Source: Dolomedes plantarius (Eukaryota > Arthropoda > Arachnida > Araneae > Dolomedidae). From it: a stretch of DNA of 64,000 bases. The position numbers and the translations under genes are program-made. Location of the stretch: assembly GCA_907164885.2 (NCBI GenBank), contig OU015490.1, forward strand, positions 10,066,516 to 10,130,515, written 5' to 3'. Below are positions 41,486-52,489 of the stretch, one piece after another. Position 1 is the stretch's first letter, and each line of letters opens with the position of its first letter. The notes under the pieces are model-generated. The model worked only from the letters and a program-made list of their open reading frames with translations. It had not been told where the DNA came from and did not search any database.

Positions 41486-42910
41486 CACTGGTGAAATAAA
41501 TTAAGAGAATTTGCATATTTTATCAAATTTCATGAAAAGAACTGAACTAAATGTAAAACCACTGCTTCTAGACAAAAATGCAAATCTTGTACGTCAAATA
41601 CGTAAGCGTACACGTGTGTGTAGGCGGAACCAGTAGAGAAACAGGCTTTATAAGCGCGTGTAAGTTAAGACGCATTTCGTTCGCTAGCACACCTCGGCGA
41701 ATTTCTTGGTGTTATTTTGCAGCAATCGGTTAATTTCAAATTGTAAATGTAAAAATGAGTAACCACCAACGTTTAGATGATGGAATGAGGTGGCTAATTG
41801 TGGGGAGGCTAGAAGCAGGTCAATCTCAAGTCCAAATTTGTAGAGAGTTCAATTTAACAACCAGCGTCGTGTGTAACTTATGAAAACAGTTCCAGGATAC
41901 CGGATCCACAGAGAGAAAGCCTGGGCAAGGTCGTCAAAGAGCCACGACGGCCAGAGAAGATCGTCATTTGTCGATTATAGCGAGGCGTAAAAGGAGTGCT
42001 ACAGCTACTCAGCTCTTTCGTCACTTGTATGCAGCCACAGGAACCCGTGTATCAAGGACGACTGTTTCCAAAAGACTTCATGAGAGAGGGTTGTTTGCAA
42101 GAAGACCTGCTGTTTGCGTACCGCTCACTTCTGCGAAGAGGAGAATCCGTTTATCATGGTGCAAAGAGCATAGAAATTGGAGTATGGATCAATGGGCGAC
42201 CGTTCTCTTCACTGATGAGTCCCGGTTCAGCCTAAACACCGATTCTCGCCGTACGTTCATATGGAGAGAACCAGGGACCCGCTACCTACCCTCCAATGTC
42301 CGCGAAATCGACCATTATGGCGAAGGAGGTTTAATGGTCTGGGCAGGCATCATGTTGGATGGCCGCACACCTCTCCATGTCTTTGAAAGAGGCACTGTGA
42401 CTGGTGTGAGGTATAGGGATGAGGTCTTGGAGCCCTATTTTCTCCTTTTCAGGGGTGCAGTTGGCCCTGAGTTCATTTTAATGGACGATAACGCGAGGCC
42501 ACACAGAGCTCTTCTGGTCGACGAATTTCTAGAGAGTGAGTATATTCGCCGGATGGATTGACCAGCCAGATCTCCAGACCTTAACCCTATAGAGCATATC
42601 TGGGACGTTCTGGGGAGGGGGAGGGCAATTGCAACTCACAACCCCCCCTCCGAGAACCATTCAAGGAATGAAAACAGCATTGCTGAACGATTGGGACCAA
42701 TTGCCACAGGAAATTCTGCAACCGCTGTTTCATACCTTCCGACTCCAACGAGTGTTACGCACGATCATACTTGTTTATTACAATTATTGAATGGTTATTT
42801 GTTTTGTATTGTATCAATGTATGTACATATCAAATTTCATTAAAATCGGTACAGTAGTTCTAGAAATAATTCACCAAGTCTGCAAATTCTCTTAATTTCT
42901 TACACCAGTG
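41486..42910 (+). mobile_element. Full-length Tc1 element
   Basis: The termini are CACTGGTGAAATAAATTAAG and CACTGGTGTAAGAAATTAAG (inverse of right), with TA at 41484-41485 and 42911-42912. 1425 bp. Its right end is 28 bp from the start of the hAT at 42939. Confidence 0.93.
41755..42790 (+). pseudogene. Tc1 DD34E transposase, two TGA codons and one frameshift
   Basis: The reading starts at ATG 41755 (MSNHQRLDDGMRWLIVGRL) with the first HTH. A TGA at 41881 replaces the expected Trp. It continues in frame through the second HTH (TRVSRTTVSKRLHERGL), the first Asp (LFTDESRFSL), VMVWAG-like GLMVWAGIMLDG, and the second Asp (FILMDDNARPH). A second TGA at 42559-42561 again replaces Trp before PARSPDLNPIEHIWD, which has the Glu with 34 residues spacing. 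A +1 shift in a C-run near 42645 then precedes TIQGMKTALLNDWDQLPQEI. Both stops are TGG to TGA changes. All catalytic acids remain. Confidence 0.93.
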
Positions 42911-43585
42911 TACTATAATATAAGTATATAGTTATCACTAGAGATACGTAATTTTCATATTTACGAAATATATGCGAATAAATGCGAAAATTATTTATTT
43001 ACTACTTTTCGGCGAAACCTCTGTAATAAACGGTTTTTTAAGCTAAATTAGGTAATAATAGTAATAATTTGTTAACATAATTGTTTTACTAAGACCAACC
43101 GTGGTCCTCAACTGAAAAATATCACTCTCCTTTGTATTTGCTCCGAATTTCACCCGGACAGTTTGTCCGTACCGGAGTCAAACCCGAAAAATCTAACTGT
43201 AAAAGTCAACCATCAAGTTTTGTAGAACAATTTAGTAGATTTAAGAACGTCTCTTGAGCTCCAAAGTCAAGGGTATTTCAGCTACTTACAGTAGTCAACC
43301 AAGAGACTCCTGTTGATGTTATACATATTTTAATTGTAAAGAAATGCTGCTACCGTAACTTTGCAAAGGCAGCTATGCAAAGCTTCTATAGTCCCGTTAA
43401 CCGAGTAGTTGCTGAGATGTTTTATTATGTACAACATAGTAAATAATGACAGAAGGCAAAGACTTAAGTAACATAATGTGGAGACTACTACAATGTTAGC
43501 CTTTCACTAAGAATTTTGATACTGACCTAACCAAGTAAGAAAATTAAAAAAAAAAAAATAAATGCAAAAATTTTGAATTTATATA

Positions 43586-44121
43586 TATAATATTAAAAAC
43601 TAGTAATTTCTTAATTCAACACTCTTAACATTTAAAAACTATTAATTCCTCACTTTACTATTCCAAATTACAAACCCTGTTTTAATTCCTTAAAACATTT
43701 AATTCCCTTTGGGCATTCGCGTTAAGTCCCATTATTACAGCCTTAGGCAAAATCATTCAAGATGGCTGTCTTTTTTAACTAAAGAGACGCTGCGTAGCGT
43801 CAGTACGAGTTTAAATCAGTTCTGCACATCAACAACAACTTTAAACCAATCAACCATTAAGACACACCCTTTAATCACGTGATGGGGTGAAGTTTATATA
43901 ACTCGTGACGTCCGGAAGTAGGACGGATTTCTGTATTTTCTATTGCTACATCCATACCGACGGATCGGTCGGCGATCTCAATAAAATGTTCCCGTAAAAA
44001 CTCGTGTCGACGACTGGTTCTTTCGGACAGACTACCATTCCAGTGTCTACAGAGATGACGGTGATGTGGGGTTGCGGCATTCTTCTTTTTAATGACCAAC
44101 GGCCGTACTCCCCATGTCACA
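43586..44121 (+). repeat. 5' LTR of the Gypsy element
   Basis: It is identical in length to the 3' LTR. It contains AGTTTATATAACTCG, a likely TATA region, and CAATAAAATG about 70 bp later, the likely poly(A) signal. Start base is uncertain by up to five positions because of flanking TA repeats. Confidence 0.85.
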
Positions 44122-45052
44122 AAAGACGGCAGGATTATCTCACCTGCTGCGGCAACATCCCATAGGAGTCCCATTGCCATAAGGATCGTCGGCTGATACA
44201 GTTTTCCCCACGAGTTTAGTGCTTTAGTGAATTCCGCCGCACTAGGTTAGCGGAGCAGAAAACGAAAGTAGGTCATCGCCACCGTGTTACATCATCTTCA
44301 TTCCAATTCAACGCTGTACAGAGATATATTTTTTTCCCTCCTGCCCATCTACCAGTGTGATTAACAGCGTTTATGGATTCAAATTCATCATTCTTCTGTC
44401 CGGACTTCAAGACTTTCTTTTTCCTGTGTGACGACAAGGGACTGCGGAGTTTAATTTATCACGAATGTCATCAAAGAGTGTAATCACCGCCAGTTCAAAA
44501 ATCATCGATGTATATGATCAATTTCTTTCTAACTACAGTTCTTGTGTGTGAATTTAATTAAGCCGGTATGCGAGCCCTAGCGCTGTACCGTGAACGAAAA
44601 ATAAATTTTGCGCAACCGAGAATTTTACAGTAGTGTCTACAACAAGCCAAGAATAACACGACCAGGTCGTATATGTTTTTTTCCGTCATAAACTTTTAAA
44701 AATTATTTTCATAAACAGTGATTTTTATGATATAGAAAGTATTATCTCCCTATTTGACGTATAAATTTGTAATATTTTGATAACTTTAGTAATGGAGGAA
44801 AAAATATAAAAACAGTACAGGAAGGATTTTTTTTTAATGTGGTTGTATGTTATTATATTCCTGTTTTTAATTGAAGTATATAATTGTGATATTTTGTTAA
44901 ACTTATAAAATGGAAGAAAAAATATAAAAACAGAAATTCAGGGGGGAACAACAGATAATAAAAATGAAGGGACAGAATGCAAGGACCAATTTCAACTTGA
45001 AAATTTAGAGAGAGAATTCAGGGATTTTATTCCTTTTGACCCAGAGGGGGGT
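44122..45052 (+). other. Gypsy leader
   Basis: No clear primer-binding site was recognised next to the LTR. Two copies of a roughly 70-bp unit (ATGGARGAAAAAATATAAAAAC) lie at about 44757-44824 and 44876-44942. The gag frame is open from 44909 but the first in-frame ATG is 45053, so the true start codon or an earlier frameshift is unclear. Confidence 0.5.
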
Positions 45053-45927
45053 ATGAAACTACAAAAATGGCTTGCCTATATTGAGCAGAAATTTTCCCAA
45101 GCAAATGTTTCAGATGAACATAAGCTAAGATGTATTTCAAAATTCCTCAAAGGGAAAGCTCTAACGATTTTCATAAACTCTTGCCTACACATTCAAGAAT
45201 GGACAGAATTAAAAGATACTTTGCAAGAATTATTCTTTGAGGCAGATAGCGTGGAATTCTCTGAATTTTCCAATTTGAAATTTGAATATGATGATGACTT
45301 AACCAAATATTTTCATAAAAAAATTGATGTAGGAAAGAGATTGGGGTTATCACAGAAGTTAATACTAGAGGGCCTAACACAAGGCCTAAATGCTCAAATG
45401 AGAATGACCATAGCTGCAAATCCTCCTCAAACAACGACAGAATGGATAGTGTTGGCTAATAAGCTAATCAAGGGGATCGGGATAACTTTTTTAACACTAG
45501 ATTTGAAAATAGGCCCCAATTTAGACAAAATTACTACAACCAACCTCAAGTTAGGATGAATTATAGCCCACCTCATCAATTTAGACAAAATTACTCTTCC
45601 CAGCCTCAATTTAGACCTAATAATAATCAACAAACTCAGTTTAGACCTAATTATAGTCAGCAGCAACAATTCAGACAATGGCAACCCAGAGATCACAAGT
45701 TGAATAAAAATTTTGCACCCAATCCCAATAACCAAATTAATCACCACCAACAATATGCAGACTTACCACCAAGAACCTGTCGAAAATGTTCTAATTTTGG
45801 CATAAGTAATGCTTACCATTGGGAACAAACTTGCTCTATTAATGAGAGATTTGATAAGATGTCGGTGTCAGACAATAAACATCATTATGAGGAACCTGAA
45901 TTTGAAAGAGATCAGGCGCCAGAATGA
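45053..45927 (+). pseudogene. Gypsy gag-like protein with one frameshift
   Basis: Gag forms the particle that packages element RNA. The first frame (to 45559) reads MKLQKWLAYIEQKF, then ISKFLKGKALTIF and DDLTKYFHKKIDVGKRLGLS, a helical capsid-like region of the retrotransposon gag type. Coding passes to the next frame near 45480-45495 (a run of T), where repeats of QFRQNY/QFRPNN appear. These are Gln/Asn-rich and continue to 45927. A zinc knuckle follows: CRKC, then nine residues, H, four, C. The nine-residue gap is longer than the usual CX2CX4HX4C. The ATGA overlap at 45556-45559 is a by-product of the shift. Confidence 0.8.
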
Positions 45928-45939
45928 CAATTACTGTCA

Positions 45940-48186
45940 TTGAGGGGGAACATTATCAGAAATCATGGGGTTGACAAAACAAAAGGACTATATAGAAATG
46001 AGAAACAGAATTTTTTAAATTGTGTGATTGACACTGCTTCGACTATTAGTCTGATGTCACAAAAACTGGTCAAGCAGTGTAAACTGAAATGTTATTCAAG
46101 CTCTCCAATTAAGGTCAGGCAAGCTGAGGGTGAAATCTTAATTACAACTAAATGTGTATTAACTCTGAGAATAGGGAAAATAATTAGAAACATTTCTGCA
46201 TATGTTTTGGACAATGACTTGCCTTATCTTATTCTGGGACTTCCTGAGTGTAAAAAGTTTAAATTAGTAATTGACTGTAACCAATTTTGTGTGTATCAAA
46301 ATAGAATTTCTTTGAAGATTGTTAATATTTGTGATATAAGTAAAATTTCATTACACCTACAAAATAAATGTGATAATAAGCATGTGTATAATAATAGTAA
46401 TGTTCATGAAATTGAAGTTTCTGGTATGTTTAACCCTTATGAAGAAAACTCGCAGAAAGAAAATGATATTTTCTGTATTGATTATGATGTAAGTGAAAAT
46501 TTTAATAAACACTCTGGTGAAATAAAAGCAGAAAATACCCAAAATTATGAAAATGTTGACATTAATGATCAAATCAAAATTTTAGATGTTGATAGGGAAT
46601 TAAAAAATTTATTGCACAAAAATAATAGACTGTTTTCAACTAACAAATATGACATAGGCAAAATAAGGATGGAACCCCAAAGAATAATCCTAAATTCTGA
46701 TTTACCAGTGAGTCTAAGAGCATACAGGACTTCGCCAATTGAGGAAAAAGAGATCAGGACCCAAATTAAAAATTTGTTAGAAGCAGGAATCATAAAAGAA
46801 TCACATAGTTCATACTCAAGTCCTGTGACTTTGGCAAGAAAGCGAAATGAAGGAAAAACTAGACTTTGTATTGATTTCAGAAAACTAAATTTAATTACTA
46901 AGACAGATGCAGAACCCTTACCCAGAATTGATGATATTCTAGATAAATTAAGCAGTAATTACTTTTCAACTTTGGACCTTACCTCAGGGTATTGGCATGT
47001 ACCCGTCCACCCAAAAGATACTGAGAAATTGGCATTTGCCACTACTTTTGGCTTATACGAGTGGCTAAGACTTCCATTTGGCTTAAAGAACGCCCCTGCA
47101 ATATTCAATAGGACTATCAGGAGAATTTTAGATAAATATAAAGTTAACTTTGCATGCCACTATTTCGATGATATTATAATTTATTCAGACTCCAAAGAAC
47201 AACACCTTGAACATTTAGATATAGTGTTTAACATTTTCAAAAAAGAGAATATCAAGTTAAAATTAGCTAAATGTACTTTTCTGCAGCAACAAATTAATTT
47301 TCTTGGATATAATGTAACAAATGGGAAAATTGCCCCAGACAACATTAACATTGAAAAGATAAAGTGTTTGAAACCACCAACTAATGTAAAAGAACTCCAA
47401 AGATTCTTGGGCACAATAAATGTGTATAATAAGTTTATTCCAAAATATGCAAAAGTAAGACATCCATTAAATACATTATTGAAAAAGGGAGTAAAATGGG
47501 GATGGTCAGACAAGTGCCAAGAAGCTTTTGAGGATCTTAAGAATTTATTGATTTGTAAACCAATATTGCAATTGTATGATGTAAACAAAGACTGTCATTT
47601 ATTTGTGGATGCTAGTAAACATCAGGTTGGAGCTGTTTTAAAACAGCCAGGTGAAGATGGGGTGTTACATCCCATAGCTTATCATTCACGTGTTTTGAAA
47701 CCTTATGAAGTAAATTACTCAATCACAGAACTTGAATGTCTCGCTATAGTTGATATTCTTGATCGGTTTTACCACTACCTCCATGGTAGGAAATTTACAA
47801 TTCACACTGACCATGCAGCCTTGGTCTGGTTGAGGAACATTAAAAATCTTAGAGGAAGACTTTTTCGTTGGTCATTAAAATTAAGTATGTTTGACTATGA
47901 AATAAAATACCAGAAAGGAACTGCGAACATTGAGGCCGACATGCTATCCAGAAATCCTATTTCAGAACCTAATCAACAAATAAATCATTTAATCGAGTTA
48001 CAAAAGATTGTAGATTTTCAAAATAAAGACAATGTGCAGGGACTTAAATATAAAAAACTAAATGATGTAATTTACGTGAGAAAGAAAGGATTTTTAAAAA
48101 TTGTAGTACCATTTTCATTGAGGTTAGAAATTTTAAAAAGAGCCCACGAGGACTATGGACACCCTGGAATAAATAAAACAATGTAA
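45940..48186 (+). CDS. pol: Gypsy Pol: protease, reverse transcriptase, RNase H
   Basis: 748 codons. An aspartic protease motif is near residue 31 (CVIDTASTISLMS, Asp-Thr-Ala in place of Asp-Thr-Gly) with YLILGL after it. RT spans about 265-430: LCIDFRKLN, FSTLDLTSGYWHVPV, FGLKNAPAIFNR and the catalytic YFDD at 408-411. RNase H has its acids in FVDASKHQVGA (D557), TELECLA, HTDHAAL (D624) and EADMLSR. The integrase zinc-binding start (AHEDYGHPG) is present before TAA at 48184-48186, so the natural polyprotein is cut short. Gag and Pol lie in different frames, 12 bases apart. It copies the RNA into DNA in the particle. Confidence 0.92.
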   Translation: MRGNIIRNHGVDKTKGLYRNEKQNFLNCVIDTASTISLMSQKLVKQCKLKCYSSSPIKVRQAEGEILITTKCVLTLRIGKIIRNISAYVLDNDLPYLILGLPECKKFKLVIDCNQFCVYQNRISLKIVNICDISKISLHLQNKCDNKHVYNNSNVHEIEVSGMFNPYEENSQKENDIFCIDYDVSENFNKHSGEIKAENTQNYENVDINDQIKILDVDRELKNLLHKNNRLFSTNKYDIGKIRMEPQRIILNSDLPVSLRAYRTSPIEEKEIRTQIKNLLEAGIIKESHSSYSSPVTLARKRNEGKTRLCIDFRKLNLITKTDAEPLPRIDDILDKLSSNYFSTLDLTSGYWHVPVHPKDTEKLAFATTFGLYEWLRLPFGLKNAPAIFNRTIRRILDKYKVNFACHYFDDIIIYSDSKEQHLEHLDIVFNIFKKENIKLKLAKCTFLQQQINFLGYNVTNGKIAPDNINIEKIKCLKPPTNVKELQRFLGTINVYNKFIPKYAKVRHPLNTLLKKGVKWGWSDKCQEAFEDLKNLLICKPILQLYDVNKDCHLFVDASKHQVGAVLKQPGEDGVLHPIAYHSRVLKPYEVNYSITELECLAIVDILDRFYHYLHGRKFTIHTDHAALVWLRNIKNLRGRLFRWSLKLSMFDYEIKYQKGTANIEADMLSRNPISEPNQQINHLIELQKIVDFQNKDNVQGLKYKKLNDVIYVRKKGFLKIVVPFSLRLEILKRAHEDYGHPGINKTM

Positions 48187-48206
48187 TTACTTACACCCCA
48201 ATATTA

Positions 48207-49154
48207 TTGGCCAAAATCACTGAAGACATTAGTAATTATGTTAAACATTGCCATACTTGTCAATTAAACAAAAAGAAAAGACAGAAAAGGTTTGGATTGC
48301 TGCAAGAAGTACCTCCGACAGACCAACCCTTCGAGTGCTTAAGTTTAGACACAGTAGGCGGATTTAATTACTATAATTCCACAAAGAAATATTTACATTT
48401 GATAATTGACCATACAAAGCGTTATATTTGGGCTTTTCCATCAAAAAGCGTAACTACTGAAACTTATACAAATTGCTTAAAACAAATATTCCAAATTCAA
48501 ACACCAAAAAAATTGCTAACAGACAGAAATGCAGCTTTTACATGTTCAAAGTTTAGAAGATTTTTAGAGCATAATAATGTGAAACAATTACTTACATCGA
48601 GTCATCATCCACAAAGGAATGGGAAGGTAGAGAGGGTAAATCAAACAATAATTACTAGATTAAGGTGCAAAGTACATAACTCAACAAGTAAAACTCCTTG
48701 GACAACCCTATTAAATGAAGTAATTAATGAATACAATCATACGCCTCATTCAGTTACCCAAATGACCCCAGCTTACCTACTTTTTGGAATATTACCTTAT
48801 GAACCTCATGTTAAAAAACAAGATTTTTATCCTCAGGTGGATGAGGCGAGAAAATTAGCCAAAGAAAGGACAATTAATTACCATAATAGGAATAAAGTAA
48901 AATATGATGCACGTTTTGTAGAATCTAAATTTAATGTTGGAGATTTAGTGTTATTCGAAGAATTTAACTACCCTAATACAAGGAAATTAAGCTCACCCTA
49001 TTCTGGACCTTACACTATTCTAAAACAAATGTCAAAAGTTAATTATGAAATTGACAGGCCAAATTTTTACACTAAACGAGATTCTGAAATTGTCCATGCT
49101 TGCAGATTAAGATATTATAATGCACCAGAGAACTTAAAACTACACCACGAATAA
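48207..49154 (+). CDS. Gypsy integrase, separated from Pol by a stop and a frameshift
   Basis: It continues Pol in another frame. The conserved YYWP of the zinc-binding region lies just upstream, and a 1-base loss in an A-run near 48212 causes the shift. The reading starts AKITEDISNYV, has CHTC (second half of the HHCC finger), then catalytic acids in LSLDTVGGF, LLTDRNAAF and GKVERVNQ, with the last two spaced by 35 residues (D,D-35-E). The C-terminal part has VGDLVLFEE and a GPY/F-type SGPYTIL. No chromodomain is apparent. Integrase joins the DNA copy to the chromosome. With the stop and the shift this copy is non-functional as it stands. Confidence 0.92.
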   Translation: MAKITEDISNYVKHCHTCQLNKKKRQKRFGLLQEVPPTDQPFECLSLDTVGGFNYYNSTKKYLHLIIDHTKRYIWAFPSKSVTTETYTNCLKQIFQIQTPKKLLTDRNAAFTCSKFRRFLEHNNVKQLLTSSHHPQRNGKVERVNQTIITRLRCKVHNSTSKTPWTTLLNEVINEYNHTPHSVTQMTPAYLLFGILPYEPHVKKQDFYPQVDEARKLAKERTINYHNRNKVKYDARFVESKFNVGDLVLFEEFNYPNTRKLSSPYSGPYTILKQMSKVNYEIDRPNFYTKRDSEIVHACRLRYYNAPENLKLHHE

Positions 49155-51215
49155 TAACAAACATTAGATCTATTTGTTTTTTTTCTTTTCCATGTGATGC
49201 TTAACATCATTATACTTTTTTTAATTGATATAATTAATTAGGTGTTGTCCTACTAAAGATATTAAAAAAAATAAAAAAAAACTGTCTTACTTAAACTTTC
49301 TTCTTAAGAATACTATTATATGTGAATTTTTTTTGATCTCAATTTAAACCCTGTATATGACAACTCTACTTCTTTAACCTTTCAGTAAATTTTCTATTTC
49401 TTGAATACACTTTCCTATCACCCACCTCTAGAAGCGCGTTGGATGTCGTCCCAACTGTTTAAGATCTTTTTTAATTTTTTTGCTATTTGTTTTTAATTCA
49501 TCAACTCAGTCACTTAAAGTGCTGAAGACAATATGCTTGAGTAATGACTAAAACAGGGCTGGGATGGCCACTCCTTTTGTCCTCCCATTTCTATATATTA
49601 TACTCCCACAGGTATGACAACTGCACCTTTTCCTTTTTCTCCATCTTTGTACTATGCAAGATGCTGTTTTTCTACGCAGTCATATCCTGTCGGAGATTCA
49701 CGGTTAGTCCACTGTACGGCTAAAAAGTCTCTTCCTCCTTATTAGTCAGAGAACAATTGGGAGAAAGAAAACCCACTTGTTACACAAACATAAACACAAA
49801 CCCTCACTACGTAGAGGTAGAATTAAAGAATTTGAAACTAAGAGTTTGGGTGACACACATACAACAAGGTACCTCCAACACAAAGAATTGGATCCATATA
49901 AACTTATAATAAATGTACAAAAATGAATAGTAAATAAATAATTTGAAAATAAAGTGAAAAGTATTGAGAATAAATAAATAAAGTTAGAATAAATATGAAT
50001 AAGTATAACTAAAGAATATTGAATAGAATTTTGGAATGAATAAATATTGTTGGAATAAAAATGAATATAGGGAATGATGAAATGAGAATAATAAGAAATA
50101 TAAAGAATATTGAAAAGAGATTTTTTTTTGATAATAAGTAATATTGAAATAAAGGAGATAATGGATATTAAGGAAAAAATAATGAGATAAATAAAGATAC
50201 GAAAACTAGATAATGAATGAGAATTGATATACTGAGAACTCGTACAAGATTGAGTTATTTGATTAACAAAATATATGTTCTGTAATTTTTATATACAATT
50301 TATATATTTGAAATGTGATTTTTATTGAAAGTGTGATTTTTATTATAAACTGTGATTTTTTTTATGTAACTAAAGAACTATTTTTCTTTATATGTAAACA
50401 AGTCGAGATAATGTGATGTTTATGTATTCTACGTTTGTGAAGCAGAAATAGCACAGCACTAAAAAGACTGATTTTTTTTTTATGTAACCAACTACAAATG
50501 ACTATTTTTTTAAAATTTAAGCCAAGATATTGTGATTTTTTTTGTGTATTCTGCGCTTGCGAGATGAGAACCTGCCGAACTGTGATTATTTTTTTTTGTA
50601 CTTTTCTCAAGCAACATACTGTAGCTAACATAACAAGGACAGTGAATTATAGGCTACCATGTGTACCTTACAAGCTTTTTTGGACACACCCCAATGTTGT
50701 GAGAGTTGAGGAGGAAAGTACAATAACTTCAAATTATTATTGTCATGTTCTATTCCATTTACTTAACATTTTTGTTTGTTGATTTTGATATTTTCATTGT
50801 TATATTCTATTATTTGTGTGAGTCGACTCAAAATTAAAACTGATGTAGAGTGAAAATTTGATAACTTATTTTTTTGTGTTAAATTTAATTCATTTTTTTT
50901 TCTGAGATTTTGTTGTGTGGGGAGACGTCCCTGTTCAACAGGTTTCAAAAACATGCTTATGTAAAATTTTCAATTTTATTATTATGTGTATTTTTTTTAA
51001 TATGAAATTTAAATATTTGTTACAAATTACTCATGTCATGTCATTTCATCACGTGATTTTTAAAACTTTTTTGCTATAGCTAATTTTTGCTGACAATACT
51101 TAAAAGAAACTATTCCAAATTTTTGTTAATGCCCATTCTTCTCACTCATCTGAGTGAGTCTGCCCTCCAATGCCGGCATTGTAGGTCAGCCTCTTCTCGG
51201 ACGGGGGGGATATTC
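49155..51215 (+). other. Gypsy 3' non-coding tail
   Basis: Two kilobases without a credible frame or env. It includes an A/T-rich GAATAAATA-type low-complexity part (49900-50220) and two imperfect roughly 150-bp repeats around TGTGATTTTT (50320-50600). It ends at the polypurine tract before the LTR. Confidence 0.75.
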
Positions 51216-51751
51216 TATAATATTAAAAACTAGTAATTTCTTAATTCAACACTCTTAACATTTAAAAACTATTAATTCCTCACTTTACTATTCCAAATTA
51301 CAAACCCTTTTTTAATTCCTTAAAACATTTAATTCCCTTTGGGCATTCGCGTTAAATCCCATTATTACAGCCTTAGGCAAAATCATTCAAGATGGCTGTC
51401 TTTTTTAACTAAAGAGACGCTGCGTAGCGTCAGTACGAGTTTAAATCAGTTCTGCACATCAACAACAACTTTAAACCAATCAACCATTAAGACACACCCT
51501 TTAATCACGTGATGGGGTGAAGTTTATATAACTCGTGACGTCCGGAAGTAGGACGGATTTCTGTATTTTCTATTGCTACATCCATACCGACGGATCGGTC
51601 GGTGATCTCAATAAAATGTTCCCGTAAAAACTCGTGTCGACGACTGGTTCTTTCGGACAGACTACCATTCCAGTGTCTACAGAGATGACGGTGATGTGGG
51701 GTTGCAGCATTCTTCTTTTTAATGACTGACGGCCGTACTCCCGATGTCACA
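51216..51751 (+). repeat. 3' LTR of the Gypsy element
   Basis: 536 bp, about 98.5% identical to 43586-44121 by eye. It is preceded by the polypurine tract and followed by an (AT)n run that continues into the host hAT. Confidence 0.88.
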
Positions 51752-51875
51752 TATATATATCTATATATTTGCGAATAAATGCGAAATTTTATATATTGTA
51801 TATTTTTTGTTTTTTTGTTTTGGCTTCGAAATTTCGATACTAATTATGCGAAATTTACGTATCCCTAGTCATTAC

Positions 51876-52489
51876 TTATAGTCATACTATATAATTAATA
51901 CTTGACCTATCATAGGTGAATGACTTATAATAGGTCATTAATGTACATAATTATTTACTAAATGACTACTGCACAGTTGTACATCTGACTGAATTCAAAT
52001 GAAAGGCTACTATGTGTTTATTTTTTTGTTTTTAAGTTTAATGCATGCATCAGTTTGAGTTTCAATTAAGAAGTCTTGAAATGTGTGCTTTATTGGAAAC
52101 ACACATTTCGAGACACCCCCAAGTGGTCTATGGGCCACAGGTTATGAAACCATGCTTCAAGAGGTAGAAAATAGGAAAAGGTCGTGTGACTCGAATGCCC
52201 CGAACGGAGCCCGATGAAGCTGCTAGTCCTTCTAGGTCAGTGTTACTCAACCTTTTTCGAGTCGCTACCCGCTTCAATGGTTTCCAGGCATCCTGAGCCC
52301 CCCTCCTCCTTCCCACCATGCATATTTGTGTTAAAAGGCTTTAAAAGATAAAACAAATTAAAAAAGCTTTTCCATATCTTAACTGCAAATGAATGTTTAA
52401 TTTAACGAAAATGAACTATGCAACAAATGGAGAACATTGAGAAACCTTAATCCCTCATTTAAAAACATTAAAATATTATTACGTATCAT
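51876..52489. other. Mostly unannotated; one hAT-like end
   Basis: At 52238 CAGTGTTACTCAACCTTTT matches the CAGTG-TTCTCAACCTTTTT style of hAT termini (compare 34423). No opposite end or 8-bp duplication was found. GACTTATAATAGGTCATT at 51921 also occurs at 41449. Confidence 0.4.

Larger units (their letters stand above)
43586..51751 (+). mobile_element. Gypsy LTR retrotransposon, 8.2 kb, near full length
   Basis: 536-bp LTRs (43586-44121 and 51216-51751) differ at only about eight positions, so insertion was recent on a genomic scale. Order: 5' LTR, about 0.8-kb leader, gag-like frames, pro-RT-RNase H, integrase, a 2-kb non-coding tail, polypurine GGACGGGGGGGA at 51199-51210, 3' LTR. It sits in an (AT)n run, so the exact target duplication is ambiguous by a few bases. 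No env-like frame. Confidence 0.92.
42939..51867. mobile_element. hAT element split by a Gypsy insertion
   Basis: The outer ends are TAGAGATACGTAATTTTC and TAGGGATACGTAAATTTC (inverse of right). The flanking octamers are GTTATCAC and GTCATTAC, which match at 6 of 8 positions, a decayed duplication. GCGAATAAATGCGAAA occurs on both sides of the Gypsy. Without the Gypsy the element is about 760 bp and has no recognisable transposase. Confidence 0.65.

Noticed and set aside
43875..44180. Open frame in the 5' LTR (and its twin at 51505-51750)
   Set aside because: It is antisense in a non-coding LTR; the frame reflects the LTR, not a gene.
46357..46793. Antisense frames in pol
   Set aside because: They are shadows of the strongly supported pol frame.
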